This document shows, one piece after another, positions 45,442 through 57,116 of a stretch of 64,000 nucleotides of DNA (positions within the stretch are counted from its first letter, which is position 1; each line of letters starts with the position of its first letter). The stretch covers positions 42,083,257-42,147,256 of the forward strand of contig NC_083607.1 of assembly GCF_029168945.1 (NCBI RefSeq), read 5' to 3'. The notes beneath the pieces were generated by a model, which was given only the letters and a program-made list of their open reading frames with translations, did not search any database and was not told the DNA's origin. Source of the DNA: Cannabis sativa. Lineage: Eukaryota > Streptophyta > Magnoliopsida > Rosales > Cannabaceae. Both the position numbers and the translations under genes were made by a program.

Positions 45442-48400
45442 TTGGGTAGACCTATGATAGATATGAATCGGGGTTTGGAACCCCGTTACTCGGCGGAGAA
45501 TTGGTTATCTCCAATAGGTGGATTAGATTACATGCCGATCAGGATAGATGGTAGAGAGTTAAGCGCTGATCTGATAGAGATGAGGTTAGTCGAATTTGAT
45601 ATTATTTTAGGAATGGATTTCCTATCTAAATATTCGGCGAGCATTCACTGTAAAAGGAAGATGGTGGTCTTCCAACCGGAAAGTGAAGAACTGTTTGTAT
45701 TTGTGGGTTCAGTTCAGGGATCTCGGATCCCGGTGATCTCGGTTATGTCAGCGAGAGAATTGTTGCACGGCGGGTGCTTAGGGTTTCTGGCCGTGGTGGT
45801 GGACACCACTCGGCCAGACACCATTCGGCCAGAGGACATCAGAGTGGTTCGGGAATTTTTGGACGTTTTTCCCGAAGAACTTCCAGGGTTACCACCTCAG
45901 CGGGAGATTGACTTCGTGATTGACTTGGCACCAGGGGTGGATCCGGTTTCCAAAGCCCCGTATAGGATGGCTCCGAAATTTGAACTTAAGGAATTAAAGA
46001 TTCGGCTCGAAGGGTTGCTTGACATAGGGTTCATTCGGCCAAGTGTGTTACCCTGGGGAGCCCCGGTTTTGTTCGTCAAGAAGAAGGATGGATCTATGAG
46101 GATGTGCATCGACTACAGGGAGTTGAACAAGCTGACGGTGAAGAATAAATATCCATTACCTAGGATCGATGACTTGTTCGATCAGCTTCAGGGGAAGACG
46201 GACTTTTCTAAGATCGATCTCCGTTCGGGTTATCATCAGTTGAGAATCCGAGAGGAGGACATTCCAAAGACGGCTTTCCGCACTAGGTATGGACATTACG
46301 AGTTTCTGGTTATGTCATTCGTACTAACCAATGCTCCTGCAGCATTCATGGACCTGATGAATAGAGTATTCAAGGATTTCCTCGATATCTGTGTGATTGT
46401 GTTTATCGACGACATCCTCGTGTACTTTCAATCAGAAGAGGAGCATGAGTTACATCTTCAGATGGTACTGCAACGACTTTGAGAACATAAGCTTTACGCC
46501 AAGTTCAAGAAATGTGAGTTCTGGTTGTCTCAGGTGTCCTTCCTAGGGCACATTGTGAGTAAAGATGGGATCAAGGTGGATCCTGGGAAGATTGAATCCG
46601 TCAGGGATTGGCCGAGACCGAAGACAGTGACAGAGATCAGAAGCTTCTTGGGATTAGCTGGGTACTACCGTAGGTTCGTGGAGGGGTTCTCCAAAATCTC
46701 AATGCCCCTAACCGAGCTTACAAAGAAAAATCAGAGATTTATTTGGTCAAATAAATGTGAAGCTAGCTTTCAGGAGCTGAAATAGAGATTGATTACTGCA
46801 CCGGTACTAGCTTTGCCTTCGGACAAGGAGAAGTTCGTAGTCTACTGTGACGCATCCAAACAGGGTTTAGGGTGTGTGTTGATGCAAGCCGACCGGGTTA
46901 TCGCTTATGCCTCTCGTCAGTTAAAGGATTATGAACAGCGATACCCGACTCATGATCTAGAATTGGCCGCAGTGGTTTTTGCACTGAAGATTTGGCGGCA
47001 TTACCTTTACGGGGAGAAGTGTGAGATCTATACCGACCATAAAAGTCTCAAGTATTTCTTTACTCAGAAAGATTTGAACATGAGACAAAGGCGTTGGTTA
47101 GAATTAGTGAAGGATTATGATTGTGAGATCCTCTATCATCCCAGAAAAGCCAATGTAGTGGTTGATGCCCTGAGCAGAAAGGGTCCCGGGCAAGTAGCTA
47201 ATATGATTCAGATCTCACCTCAGCTAGCTGAGGATATGGTTAGATCCAGCATTGAGTTTGTGGTAGGTCAGCTTCACAACTTGACGCTGCAATCTGATCT
47301 ATTGGAAGGAATAAAAGTTGCTCAGATGACAGATCCGGAGTTAGTGAAGATCCGAGATGAGGTATTGGCTGGTCAAGCCAAAGACTTTTCGGTGTCAGAT
47401 AGTGGGATGCTTTTGTATAAAGCCAGGGTTTGTGTTCCGAACAGTGTGGGCGAGAAATGAGATCTTTGAGGAGGCTCATTCTACCCCGTATTCTCTGCAT
47501 CCCGGCACCACCAAGATGTACCAAGATTTGAAACCGTACTTCTGGTGGAGCGGTATGAAGAAGAATTTGGTAGAATTCGTATCGAGATGCCTCACGTGTC
47601 AGCAGATTAAGGGCCGAACATCAGAGACCAGCAGGGTTGTTGCAGCCTCTAACTCTACCAGAATGGAAATGGGAAGATATCACGATGGATTTTGTGGTCG
47701 GGTTACCTAGGACCACGGGTTTGTTTGATTCCATCTGGGTAGTGGTGGACAGATTTACGAAATCTGCTCATTTTCTGCCGGTTAGAACAACGTTCACAGT
47801 GGATCAGTTGGCAGAACTGTACGTCAGAGAGATAGTGAGACTTCACGGGGTACCGAAGTCTATAGTTTCGGATAGGGATCCGAAATTCACCTCCAAATTT
47901 TGGCAAAGTTTGCAACGGGCAATGGGTACAAAGCTGAAATTTAGTACAGCATTCCATCCTCAGACAGATGGTCAGTCCGAAAGGACAATTCAGATATTGG
48001 AAGATATGTTGAGAGCCTGTGTTATGGACTTTGAAGGCTCATGGAATAAGTATCTACCGTTGATAGAGTTTGCGTACAACAACAGTTATCAGAGTACGAT
48101 AGGGATGGCTCCCTATGAACTGTTGTACGGTAGAAAATGTAGATCCCCAATCCACTGGGATGTGACAGGGGAAAGGAAATACCTAGGTCCAGAGTCAGTG
48201 CAGCGGACCAATGAGGCGATAGAGAAGATAAAAGCTAGAATGCTTGCCTCACAGAGCAGACAGAAGAGTTATGCAGATCCGAAACGCAGAGATGTTGAGT
48301 TCCAAGTAGGGGAACATGTATTTTTACGAGTATCTCCGATGAAGGGGATTAAACGTTTCGGGAAAAGAGGCAAGTTATGCCCTAGATTTACAGGACCTTT

Positions 48401-48756
48401 CGAGATTCTCGAGAAGATAGGTCAAGTGGCATATCGGTTAGCATTGCCTCGGCCTTATCGAGCGATTCACAACGTATTTCATGTCTCAATGTTGAGAAAA
48501 TACGTTTCGGACCCCTCTCATATACTCGGTTATGAGAGTCTTCGGCTCGACGGACATGACCTATGAGGAACGGCGGTGCGGATCCTGGATAGAAAGGATA
48601 AAGTCCTTCGGAATAAGACCATAGCATTGGTCAAGGTTCTCTGGAGAAACAGTAAGGTGGAAGAAGCCACCTGGGAGCTAGAGTCAGATATGAGAGCTCA
48701 ATATCCAGAGTTATTCAGGTTAGATTTCGGGGACGAAATCCTTTTAAGGGGGGGTA
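45442..48756 (+). pseudogene. Element D pol: protease end, RT, RNase H, integrase, chromodomain-like tail
   Basis: Open segments: 45442-46482 (protease end with [12 protein letters not shown] with FIDDILVY near 46408), 46525-46785 and 46789-47460 (RNase H), 47357-47710 and 47637-48566 (integrase: RCLTCQQIK zinc region, catalytic D, D, E in MDFVVGL, SDRDPKF and DGQSERT), and 48576-48797 (tail with WELESDMRAQYPELF). Breaks: TGA at 46480 and TAG at 46783 (both fit C-to-T change), frame changes near 47450, 47610 and 48565. Confidence 0.85.
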
Positions 48757-48758
48757 GT
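48742..48758 (+). other. Polypurine tract of element D
   Basis: TTTTAAGGGGGGGTAGT directly before the 3' LTR start TGTAAAGC. Confidence 0.75.
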
Positions 48759-50296
48759 TGTAAAGCCCGCTTAGTTAATTTGGAAATTATCAGTTAATTG
48801 TGATTAATTATGAAATTATTTATAGCTATTTAAATAATTTATTATACTGTTATTTAGGTTATTCAGTAGCTTGCATATTTTGCATTTCCGGTGTCCGGTA
48901 TTTTGGAACTCGGCGTTTGGCTCAGTAGAAATCACAACTTAGTATGTTAGTAGTTTGGGGATGGGTTTTAGACATTGGGAATGTCGGGAATGGCCGGGAA
49001 TTTAGAATTTCCCAAAAATACCCCTTTAGTATGATTTATGTGATTTTATGGTGGAGGGGCAAATTGGTCTTTTTGCCCCATTAGTATTTTATCTTTTGTG
49101 ATTTTGTGAAAAGGAAAATAATGTTTATGTTAATGTTATTTGGCTGAAAGTGTTATATGCTAGGTGTCATTTAATTATTTTCATTTTACATCAAAAAAAT
49201 GCTAAGTTAGAAAAATAGAATTTTCCAAAGAAAACTCTCTCTTTTCCTCTCATTTTCGGCCAAGCTTAGGGAGCAGCTAGGGCTGGATTTCTTTGTTGAA
49301 TTCAAGTTATTTTAGCAAGATCAAAGTGATTTTCATTGAGGTATTTCTTGGCTTTAGTTTCTTACTTTGTTTTTCTTGAAATTTATGATGAAAATGGTTG
49401 TTGCATGCTTGAATCTTTGTGGTTGTTCTTCTTGAAATATTGTTGTTGTTTCTGAGATTTAAGTATGTTGATTTGTGATTATTTAGGTTGTTAGTAATGA
49501 GTGTTAAATTGCTTTGCTCAAAATTGGAAGTTTTAGCTCAAAATATGGTTTTCAAAGAGAGTTGATTGAATCTGTTGCTGGGTTGTTGTTGATGTTTTTG
49601 TTTGATTTCAGAAGCTATTTCATGCATATTTGAGTAGAATTAACTAGGTTTGAATGCATGTTTGTGGGATTTGCTCAAGTTTGTGTTTAGAACTCAAAGC
49701 TTGAGCTTTAATGGTGAATTTTGTTTCTGTGGTTTCTGGGTTAGTTTGTTGCCTTAGATTTGTTCTTTGGGGTATTTAGAGCAGGTCTGGAAGGTTTGGA
49801 ACCATTTGGGTTTGATTTGGTTGAGTTAGGAATTTTTGAAAAATTCTGCGAGCTCGGAATTCGGTTGTGCAGCCGGAATTCGGATGGGTGTCCGATAATT
49901 CCCGAACCGAATTCGGTTGGGCAACCGTCTAGGTTGGGCAAGCCGATCTACCGGTTGGGGAATTTTCAGAAACCCTAGTTTTCCTCGTTTTTATGTTTTT
50001 AGGGGTATTGCCATGCTTTTTATCGATAGGGAAACTTTTAGTTCCTAGTTTAAGTCCCCGGGAAGTGATTTAGCGTGTCACTTATAGCGTTGTGATTTTT
50101 ATGGTTTAGGAGCCGATGTCCGCCACTCGGCTTCGGTTAGTCGGGTTGACCACACCCGAAATCGGAATCCAGGTAAGATTAGTATAACAGTATGCATATG
50201 TAGATTACATGTTTAGCGTGCATGTAGGAAGCCTGCTAGATTACATTAGTTATGTATATAGGCTTCGAACCATCCAACCCTGTCACGTCGGTACAG

Positions 50297-50445
50297 GCTG
50301 GAGTATGACCAGCAGCCGGAGTATGACCGGTTTGACCGATCAGGCTGACATTTGGTTGGTGGTTCGATCTTTATTGACCTATCCCGTCGGTATAGGTGGA
50401 GTATGACCATGGCGGAGTATGACCGGTTCGACCGATCAGGAGGAT
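50297..50445 (+). repeat. Duplicated block with paired GGAGTATGACC motifs (3' LTR of D)
   Basis: Two units, each with two GGAGTATGACC motifs followed by a YCGACCGATCAGG-like or TTGACCGATCAGG tract. The same block occurs at about 43146-43290 in the 5' LTR in a more degraded form. Confidence 0.7.
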
Positions 50446-50488
50446 ATTTGTCAATAGTACCGTCCCTGTGAACGTTCAAAACTCAGTA

Positions 50489-50566
50489 CCATGTTGGACA
50501 TGGCAGTAGTGGCTCAGTACCATGTTGGACATGGCAGTAGCGGGACTCAGTATCGTGTTGGACACG
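50489..50566 (+). repeat. Three tandem hairpins in the 3' LTR of element D
   Basis: CCATGTTGGACATGG at 50489-50503 and 50520-50534, and CGTGTTGGACACG at 50554-50566, on a 31-33 bp period. Confidence 0.8.
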
Positions 50567-50983
50567 GCAGTTAGAATTATGTATGATATTATTATGCTTT
50601 TCTTACTGAGTCTGTCGACTCACAGTTTACGTTTATGTGTAGGTAAAGGCAAGGCTATAGCTGATGGACCGTGAGCGAGCTTATGAGATTGTACATGTCG
50701 GGGCGGTTAGGCCTGGAGCGTACGATCCTCGGGACAGCAAGGCTGAATTTTTGTAACTGGTCGTTAGACGACCCTTATTTTTATGTAACAGTTAAACAGT
50801 TAAACTTTTTGTAAATATTTTTATAATCGGGATCCCGAGTCTTTTGTAATATGGTTTTATAAGTTTAATTAAAAAGCAAAATTTTAATTAATCACGTTTT
50901 TCCATAAACCTCGTTGATTAGCAACGAGCTACACAGTACGTTTAAAAATCACGTAATACGCCTAAGGTAGTTAGGGTGTTACA

Positions 50984-52725
50984 ATATGTATGGAGAGATT
51001 TGATTTTCCTTTTGAACTAATTTTTTACAAAATTTTTAAACTAGATAAAGGTTGGAAGAGCTTCAAATTTAGCTTTGAAAGGATATATCCAAGTATAGCA
51101 ACTGTGATCGTCTATAAAATGGATATAGAACCTAAAGTTTGTGTTTGGCATAACGGGGGTAGGACCCCAAATATTTGAAGCACCATATCAAGGGTTGTTT
51201 GGCCCGATTATATGGTTTGTTTTAAAAGGTAGACAATGAGACTTTCCTAGTTAGCATGCATCATAGAATTTTTCATTCATTTTGGCATTTCTTACATTCA
51301 ATTGTTTTAAAACAAAATCTAAATCTCGAGAGGATGGATGGCCCAAAAAATTGTGCCATACATCTTTGATTGAAAAGGAAACAAAACTAGTGTTTCATTG
51401 GTTTACATTTTACTTAGAACATATTGAAAGACCAGAGAATTGACTATGAAATGAGCTAGACTTGTTTGAGGAGTGGAGTTGGCTATGATAAGTGGTAGTG
51501 CGCATTTTGAATTCGTATAAAGTATCTTTAAGAAAATCTTGAATCATCACATGCCTTATCACCTTGTCCTTAACATAGCACAAATCAAAAAAGAATTCCA
51601 CAAACACATTATTGTCAGTTGTTAATTTAGAAATGCTAATCAAATTTTTTTCAATATTTGGCACATGCAAAAGTTCATTTAGAGACAAGTTTGAATCAAA
51701 ATAAGTAGGCAAGGAACTTGTTCTAACATGCTTGATTGCAAGTTGGCTTCCATCACCAATTATAAGTGTCTCCTTACAATTATTCTCTTCCTTTTGCTGC
51801 ATTTTAGTTGAATCAGCTATTATATGATTGGTTACTCCACTGTGAGCGAACTAGGCCTCGTGATCAAGAGTGTTTGGAGATGCAGCGAAGGCTTAAGCTC
51901 CTTGGGGATTCTCGTTAGAGTTTTAACTATATGCAAGTGTATTTCCCATGTTGGCTTCATCGTACTTATTGTAGAAATAGGTCGTTGAGTGGCCATATTG
52001 GCCACACACTTGGCAAGTAGGCTTAAGTCCACTACTATTTCTGCCTCCTCTTCCTCTAAAGTGACCACCATTTCCACGATTGTTACTTTGGCCACCTTTA
52101 AAAGAAGATGAACCTCTACCACCACCATTATTAGGATTTGCTCTGTTTGCTATGTTAGCTGAGGGATTTACTCCTGAACAACTTCCAAGTCTGTTTGTAC
52201 TAGAGAAGGTAGTATTCCATCTTACTGTCAAAACTTAGCAACATATCTTAAAGCTCTTGCAAAGTGGTGGATGGTCTTGCTTCAATAAGTAGTACTATTG
52301 GAAGATACTCAATGTCTAAGAGATCCTTTTCTAGCTGTCTAAATCTTGGTTCGATACTCATCCATTTTAGATTAAGAGTGAGCTCAATATAAGGCTTCTA
52401 ATGCAGTCCATAAAGAGGCTGTAAATTCACATCCCATAACTTCTGAAGCAATCCTTTCTATAATGGATCCGTAGAGTCGTCCGATGAGCAATTGATCATT
52501 GACAATCCACTACTCGAAAGCATGATTAATTTCACCCGTAGACACTTCACTGCCATCAACATTAGTATAAACAAACTCTTGTGGTCTAGGAAACGTACAT
52601 TTACGGTAACCATCGAGCCTATGGCTACAAACAATGGTAGACACCATGGTTCTCCATAGTGTAAAGTTTTTGCGATCTAACTTCAAGGAAAATGGTTCGT
52701 TTAATGTGCTTCCAAAGTGAGGCAC
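50984..52725 (-). pseudogene. Copia E gag, protease and N-terminal integrase
   Basis: Minus-strand fragments: gag N terminus (52725-52510, LKLDRKNFTLWRTMV), a zinc knuckle region near 52010 (CQVCGQYGHSTTYFYN, last Cys lost), protease/pre-integrase (51802-51410) and integrase up to the junction with element D at 50984. Multiple frame changes and stops. Not functional. Confidence 0.78.
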
Positions 52726-52886
52726 GATAATACTTTGAGTCTAAGCTTGGCTGCTACCAGTAGCAGCACTTGATACACCATACTGAGTTATTAATGTAGC
52801 TTCTTTCTGACCATCAATGTCACCTCCAGTTGGGACTTATGGTGTTTTCTCTCCAAGAGCAGCCATGAAAGACAAGCGTCTTTGTA

Positions 52887-52898
52887 GCTCTGATACCA
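52887..52898 (-). other. Primer binding site of copia E
   Basis: Minus strand TGGTATCAGAGC, initiator tRNA-Met type. Confidence 0.85.
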
Positions 52899-52900
52899 GC

Positions 52901-53155
52901 TTAAAAATGGAGAAGAAAAGATGATACAATGAATAATTCTCAGCTGCATAGGATGAGGTTTGTATTACATTATGTAAGTAGTGTATAGAGGATTCCAAAA
53001 TATACACATGTATAGGTTTAACGTCACAATCATAGCAAAGGAATAAAAAATATCCTAATAGAATTGATTCTATAATGACTACACAAATCATGAATTGTCC
53101 AAAAAAGATAGAAAAGTTGGGACCATTGCCAAATTACATAAACGACCTCATTCCA
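52901..53155 (-). repeat. 5' LTR of copia E
   Basis: 255 bp, followed on the minus strand after two bases by the primer site at 52898-52887. Confidence 0.8.
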
Positions 53156-53293
53156 CTGATTCTTTCTTCTTGACTCTAAGCCTAGAAAACCTAGTAAAGG
53201 CCGATGGGCTTGGTGGAAAAAAAGACAATATCTAATAGTTATAGATTTAAGAATAAAAAATCCTAATTCTTTTCCACTTCAAACTATTAGAAC

Positions 53294-53294
<1 letters not shown>

Positions 53295-53349
<55 letters not shown>
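53295..53349 (+). repeat. (TAA)n microsatellite
   Basis: About 18 uninterrupted TAA units. Confidence 0.95.
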
Positions 53350-54270
53350 TTCAAAATGGTAAGTGAACCATCATGAACTTAGGTGGCATTTGGTTGTGAG
53401 ACATAAAAATATAGGAATAGGAATAGGAATGGGAATATGAATATGAATGGAATAAAATTTAAAAAATCATAAAAAATTGATAAAAAATCATTAAGTTTTT
53501 TTCAATTACATTGGAAGAGGAGTGCTAAGGAGACTTTCTATCTCACTCTCTTTGATGTAATGACAAATGTCAAATTTTGAGTAAGATTTATTTTTGCTTA
53601 ATATTTAATTATGATATTCTGATGTTATTACAATTATGTCATACTAACTAAATTATTATATAATGACTAGTTATTTATTATAATCTAATTATTTTATTAA
53701 TTTTTTATTTTTACTTTTTTTAAATATTTATTTTTACTTAATTACAAGCAAAAAAATATATATATATTTTGAAGAAAAAAATAACCACATTAAAAATATT
53801 AAAAAAATTACACTTGTAAGTTTAATGTATACAAAAGTTAATACAATTTAAAAAAAAAAAATCAATGACATAAAACTATTATTATTAATCTTTTTGTACT
53901 TTTTTTTTATTTTATTAGTTCTTTTATTATACAGTACTAGTTTTTTTTTTGGGATTCAACAGTCTATTTTTATGTTATGTTTTATTTTTCTTATACAAGT
54001 GAAAATTCACTCCACTTCTAATACAATATTTTTTAAATATTTTTTATTTAATATAGCATAAAATGAGGTGCAATAAATTAATATACTATTGTTCAAAAGA
54101 AATTAATATAGTAGGTCATAGATGTATTTTTCTGAAGAAACAAAAGGTCAATGATAGAAAAAAAAATATTATAGTAGCTCAATTTTTTTTTTTTAATTTG
54201 CTATACTTTTTGCAGTAGAATATATATATAGATGAATGTTTAAACAATTATTTAGCTTATATATATGTAT

Positions 54271-55115
54271 GGGTGACTATTTAATGGTTACATTTTTATT
54301 GTAACTATATGGTTACATTTTTCTTTGACCTGTTATAGCAGGTTACTAATAGATAAACATTCCTTTTTAGAATTAATTAATTATAATTAACTATTTTTTT
54401 AAAATAATTAATTAAATATTTAACAAGACCTCTTTTAGCAATTAATATTTATAAATAATATTTTTATTTATATTTAAATCTTTACTCTAATTATTTTAAC
54501 AATTAAGCTATTTAATTATAATATTTACAATAAATTTTATTTTTTTACAAAAATAAACTTTTTTTTACACAAATTAAAATTCTCTTCTTATAATAAATTT
54601 TTAAATCATTAATTATTTTAAATCATATTTAATTATTTAATTATTTGTTACAATCGATAACAAGTGTAGCCATTTTTTTTTCTAAAAAATTCTTCAACTT
54701 ATTTCACTTTTTATTTTTTAAATATTTAAATAATTAAGTGTAATAATTTAAAGTTAGAATTACAAGTATAATAAAATTTAAATTATAAAAAAATTTGCTA
54801 TAAAATTTTAAATAATTTAAGTGCAAATTAATAAATTGCTAAAAGATCCTTATATAGTAATAAATTACAAAAAATTAATTAATAATTATAATTAATTTAA
54901 TTTTAAAATATAATTAATCTTAATTAAAGTTTTCTAAGGAAATAAATTATTAGGTTACTTTCAGGTTACAAGTTATTTATTATGTATTTTTATTTAATTT
55001 CCAAATTAATCACAACCATTTAATAGTAATCCAATGGCTTAAAAAATGTAATCATGATGGTTACAATAAAAATGTAATCATTGAAACCTCTTCCATATAT
55101 ATATGGAAGAGGTTT
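54271..55115. mobile_element. Nested inverted-repeat element (MITE-like)
   Basis: Left arm near 54285-54325 (GGTTACATTTTTATTGTAAC, then GGTTACATTTTT) matches the reverse complement of 55010-55090 (GATTACATTTTTATTGTAAC, then GATTACATTTTTT). No coding content. Exact ends and duplication are not resolved. Confidence 0.55.
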
Positions 55116-55120
55116 CAATG
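55079..55120. repeat. Perfect 42-bp palindrome
   Basis: Arms CATTGAAACCTCTTCCATAT and its complement with no loop; lies at the right edge of the nested element. Confidence 0.9.
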
Positions 55121-55939
55121 GTTATATTTTTATATATATACTTATTTTTACTATATATCAAATTATAATAAGAAAATAAGGATGAGTACACCACATGGTA
55201 TGTGTCTATTCTAGTAGTATATATATGCAATACTCTATATGAAAAAAAAAATCATGTAAATACCACCAAAAAAATAAATAAAAGTATTTAATTACATATA
55301 TAAATATATTGGATGGTTTATTGGTGTATTTATTTTGATAAATAATATAACTATAATAATCTAAAAAAAATATTACTTTTTATAAAAAAAAGATTTAAGT
55401 TGTATTAATTTTTATATTGCATAATTTCTTAAAAAGAAAAAAAAAACTTACAATTTTATATAAATATTATTTGTTACTTTTTTTTATTTAAAAATATATG
55501 TAAATGTATTTTTTTTTTCATTTTTATTCTTAATGTAATTTTTTTTGAATGGTTATTCTTAATGTAATTAATTCTTTTATAAACAAAAAGTTAGTAAAAT
55601 AATTATATTAGAAGTAGTAATGACACAATTGTAATAACATTAGAATAGCATAACTAATTATTAAGTAAAAATAACTCTTGCTCAATATATGACATTTGTC
55701 ATCACATTTGAGAGAGAGTGCAAAAGAGAGTGGGATAAAGAGTTCTCTTAGCACTTCTATGCAAATAGTCTTTCCTTCCTTTTTAAAATGGAATAGTCAC
55801 TCCACCAAAATGGTGGAAAGAGCATTCCATCGGAATGTCATTCCAATATATTAAAATGGAACCAAATAAAGGAATAGAATGAAAATTATTTCCTTTCTAT
55901 TCCATTCTATTTCATTATCTCCAACCAAAAGCCACCTTA

Positions 55940-57009
55940 ACTATGGAATAGAATGATTAAAAAAAATACATTCAAACAAATTTTTAAGCAACAAAAATAA
56001 AAGAGTTGTCGCTAAAAAAAAAGGTGACAAGGGAGAATTTTATAGCTAATTATTTTTACAAAAAATACAAGTCCTTTTTTGCTTTGCAAAAATACATCGG
56101 TTAAGAAAATGAATCAACCGATGAGATTTCACATAGTAAAAAGAAAAGGAACCATACTTGAAGCTTCAATGCATATATCTTTCCTTTGGTTCTGGTAATT
56201 TTTCTGACGACTATTGTCTGAGCTACTAACCTAAAACTCAGATGGTTGCGATTTGGGTTGAAGTTTGTGTTGCAATTTGGGTTGAGATTTTAGTAAAATA
56301 CCTTTAACCAATGGCAGAGAAACCACGAGGTCTAGCACAACAAATTGTTGATGGTAATTTAGGGTTGCAATTTGAGTTCCAATTTGAGTTGAGACTTTAA
56401 TTTTTATCTAGAAAATCAATGACATTGATACTATTAGGGAGGGTGGTCACGAATGTCATGGATGAAGACTGGCAATGACGAATATGGTGATTTTAAGTTG
56501 TAATTTTGATTTATACTCTCAAAGAATATTCTTCAACAAGTAGAGAAAAGGAAGAAGAAAATTCACTTGCCCAGAATGTGAAAGACAAAACAAGGCAGTG
56601 AGAGTTAGGCCAGTAGGTGTACCGATACGAATGATAAATTTAGATGCGAGTTGTGAGGTTCTAAAAGAATTGGAATAGCCAAAAATAGAGGAGAGAAGGA
56701 GATAGAGAGAGAAAGAAACAATGGGTTAGATGAAGAAAATGTAAAAATGAATTATTCATTTTAATCTTAATCTAAAAATTAAAAAAAAATAAACTATTAA
56801 AATAAGAAAAAAAAAGTAAAAATTGGTAATAATAGAAAAAAAATATATCTAAAAACAATAAGTAATATTGGTTATTCCTCTAAAAAAAACTATACTATGT
56901 TTTGATATTTAATGTAGATATTAATGTCAATATAGTAATTAATAAATAAAAAAAAATAGAAAAAGGAATAAGAGGTGTCAATGTCAATAACAACATTGTA
57001 CTCTCATTC
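55940..57009. other. AT-rich sequence, nothing recognised
   Basis: No ORF or repeat family could be supported. Confidence 0.5.
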
Positions 57010-57059
57010 AAGTTAGTATTAGCACTTCTTTTCAAAAAAAAAAAAGTTAGTATTAGCAC
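57010..57059 (+). mobile_element. Extremely 5'-truncated retroposon (poly(A) plus duplication)
   Basis: AGTTAGTATTAGCAC occurs at 57011-57025 and 57045-57059, flanking only about 19 bp (TTCTTTTC followed by A). This has the form of a target duplication around a nearly empty LINE or SINE insertion. Confidence 0.6.
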
Positions 57060-57105
57060 CTTATGAATCACCATACATTTCAGATTAACCTGAAAGGCCC
57101 ATAAC

Positions 57106-57116
57106 AACTTGAAGTA
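57106..57116 (+). repeat. Target-site duplication of LINE F, left copy
   Basis: AACTTGAAGTA; the right copy is at 63148-63158 after the poly(A). Confidence 0.82.

Larger units (their letters stand above)
41614..50983 (+). mobile_element. Element D: Tekay-like Ty3/gypsy chromovirus inside copia E
   Basis: 9370 bp with LTRs of 2211 bp (41614-43824) and 2225 bp (48759-50983), an initiator tRNA-Met type primer site, gag, pol and a C-terminal chromodomain-like tail. The order is protease, RT, RNase H, integrase. Long LTRs and the tail motif WELESDMRAQYPELF fit the Tekay lineage. Gag is heavily broken; pol has a few stops. Flanking 5-mers (TAATT left, ATATG right) do not match. Confidence 0.9.
48759..50983 (+). 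repeat. 3' LTR of element D
   Basis: 2225 bp, starts TGTAAAGC and ends GTGTTACA. It carries a duplicated GGAGTATGACC block (50297-50445) and three tandem hairpins (50489-50566). Confidence 0.88.
38873..53155 (-). mobile_element. Copia E: old Ty1/copia element split by element D
   Basis: Minus-strand element with 255-bp LTRs (52901-53155 and 38873-39127) that differ at roughly 40 positions by eye, so it is old. Removing element D (41614-50983) leaves about 4.9 kb, normal for a complete copia element. Gag and protease lie at 51410-52725; integrase is split at 41613/50984; RT and RNase H lie at 39128-40940. No matching 5-bp duplication was recognised (ATGAC against CTGAT). Its 3' LTR end is 669 bp from the reductase ATG. 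Confidence 0.85.
53382..55936. mobile_element. Non-autonomous DNA transposon, PIF/Harbinger-like
   Basis: Termini GGTGGCATTTGGTTG (left) and, reverse-complemented from the right, GGTGGCTTTTGGTTGG are inverted repeats, flanked by TTA on both sides (53379-53381 and 55937-55939). A TTA duplication and this kind of terminus suggest PIF/Harbinger. The interior is AT-rich with no transposase, so it depended on a helper. It contains a smaller nested inverted-repeat element at about 54271-55115. Confidence 0.72.

Noticed and set aside
53382..55936. An autonomous DNA transposon.
   Set aside because: No transposase-like ORF in any frame.
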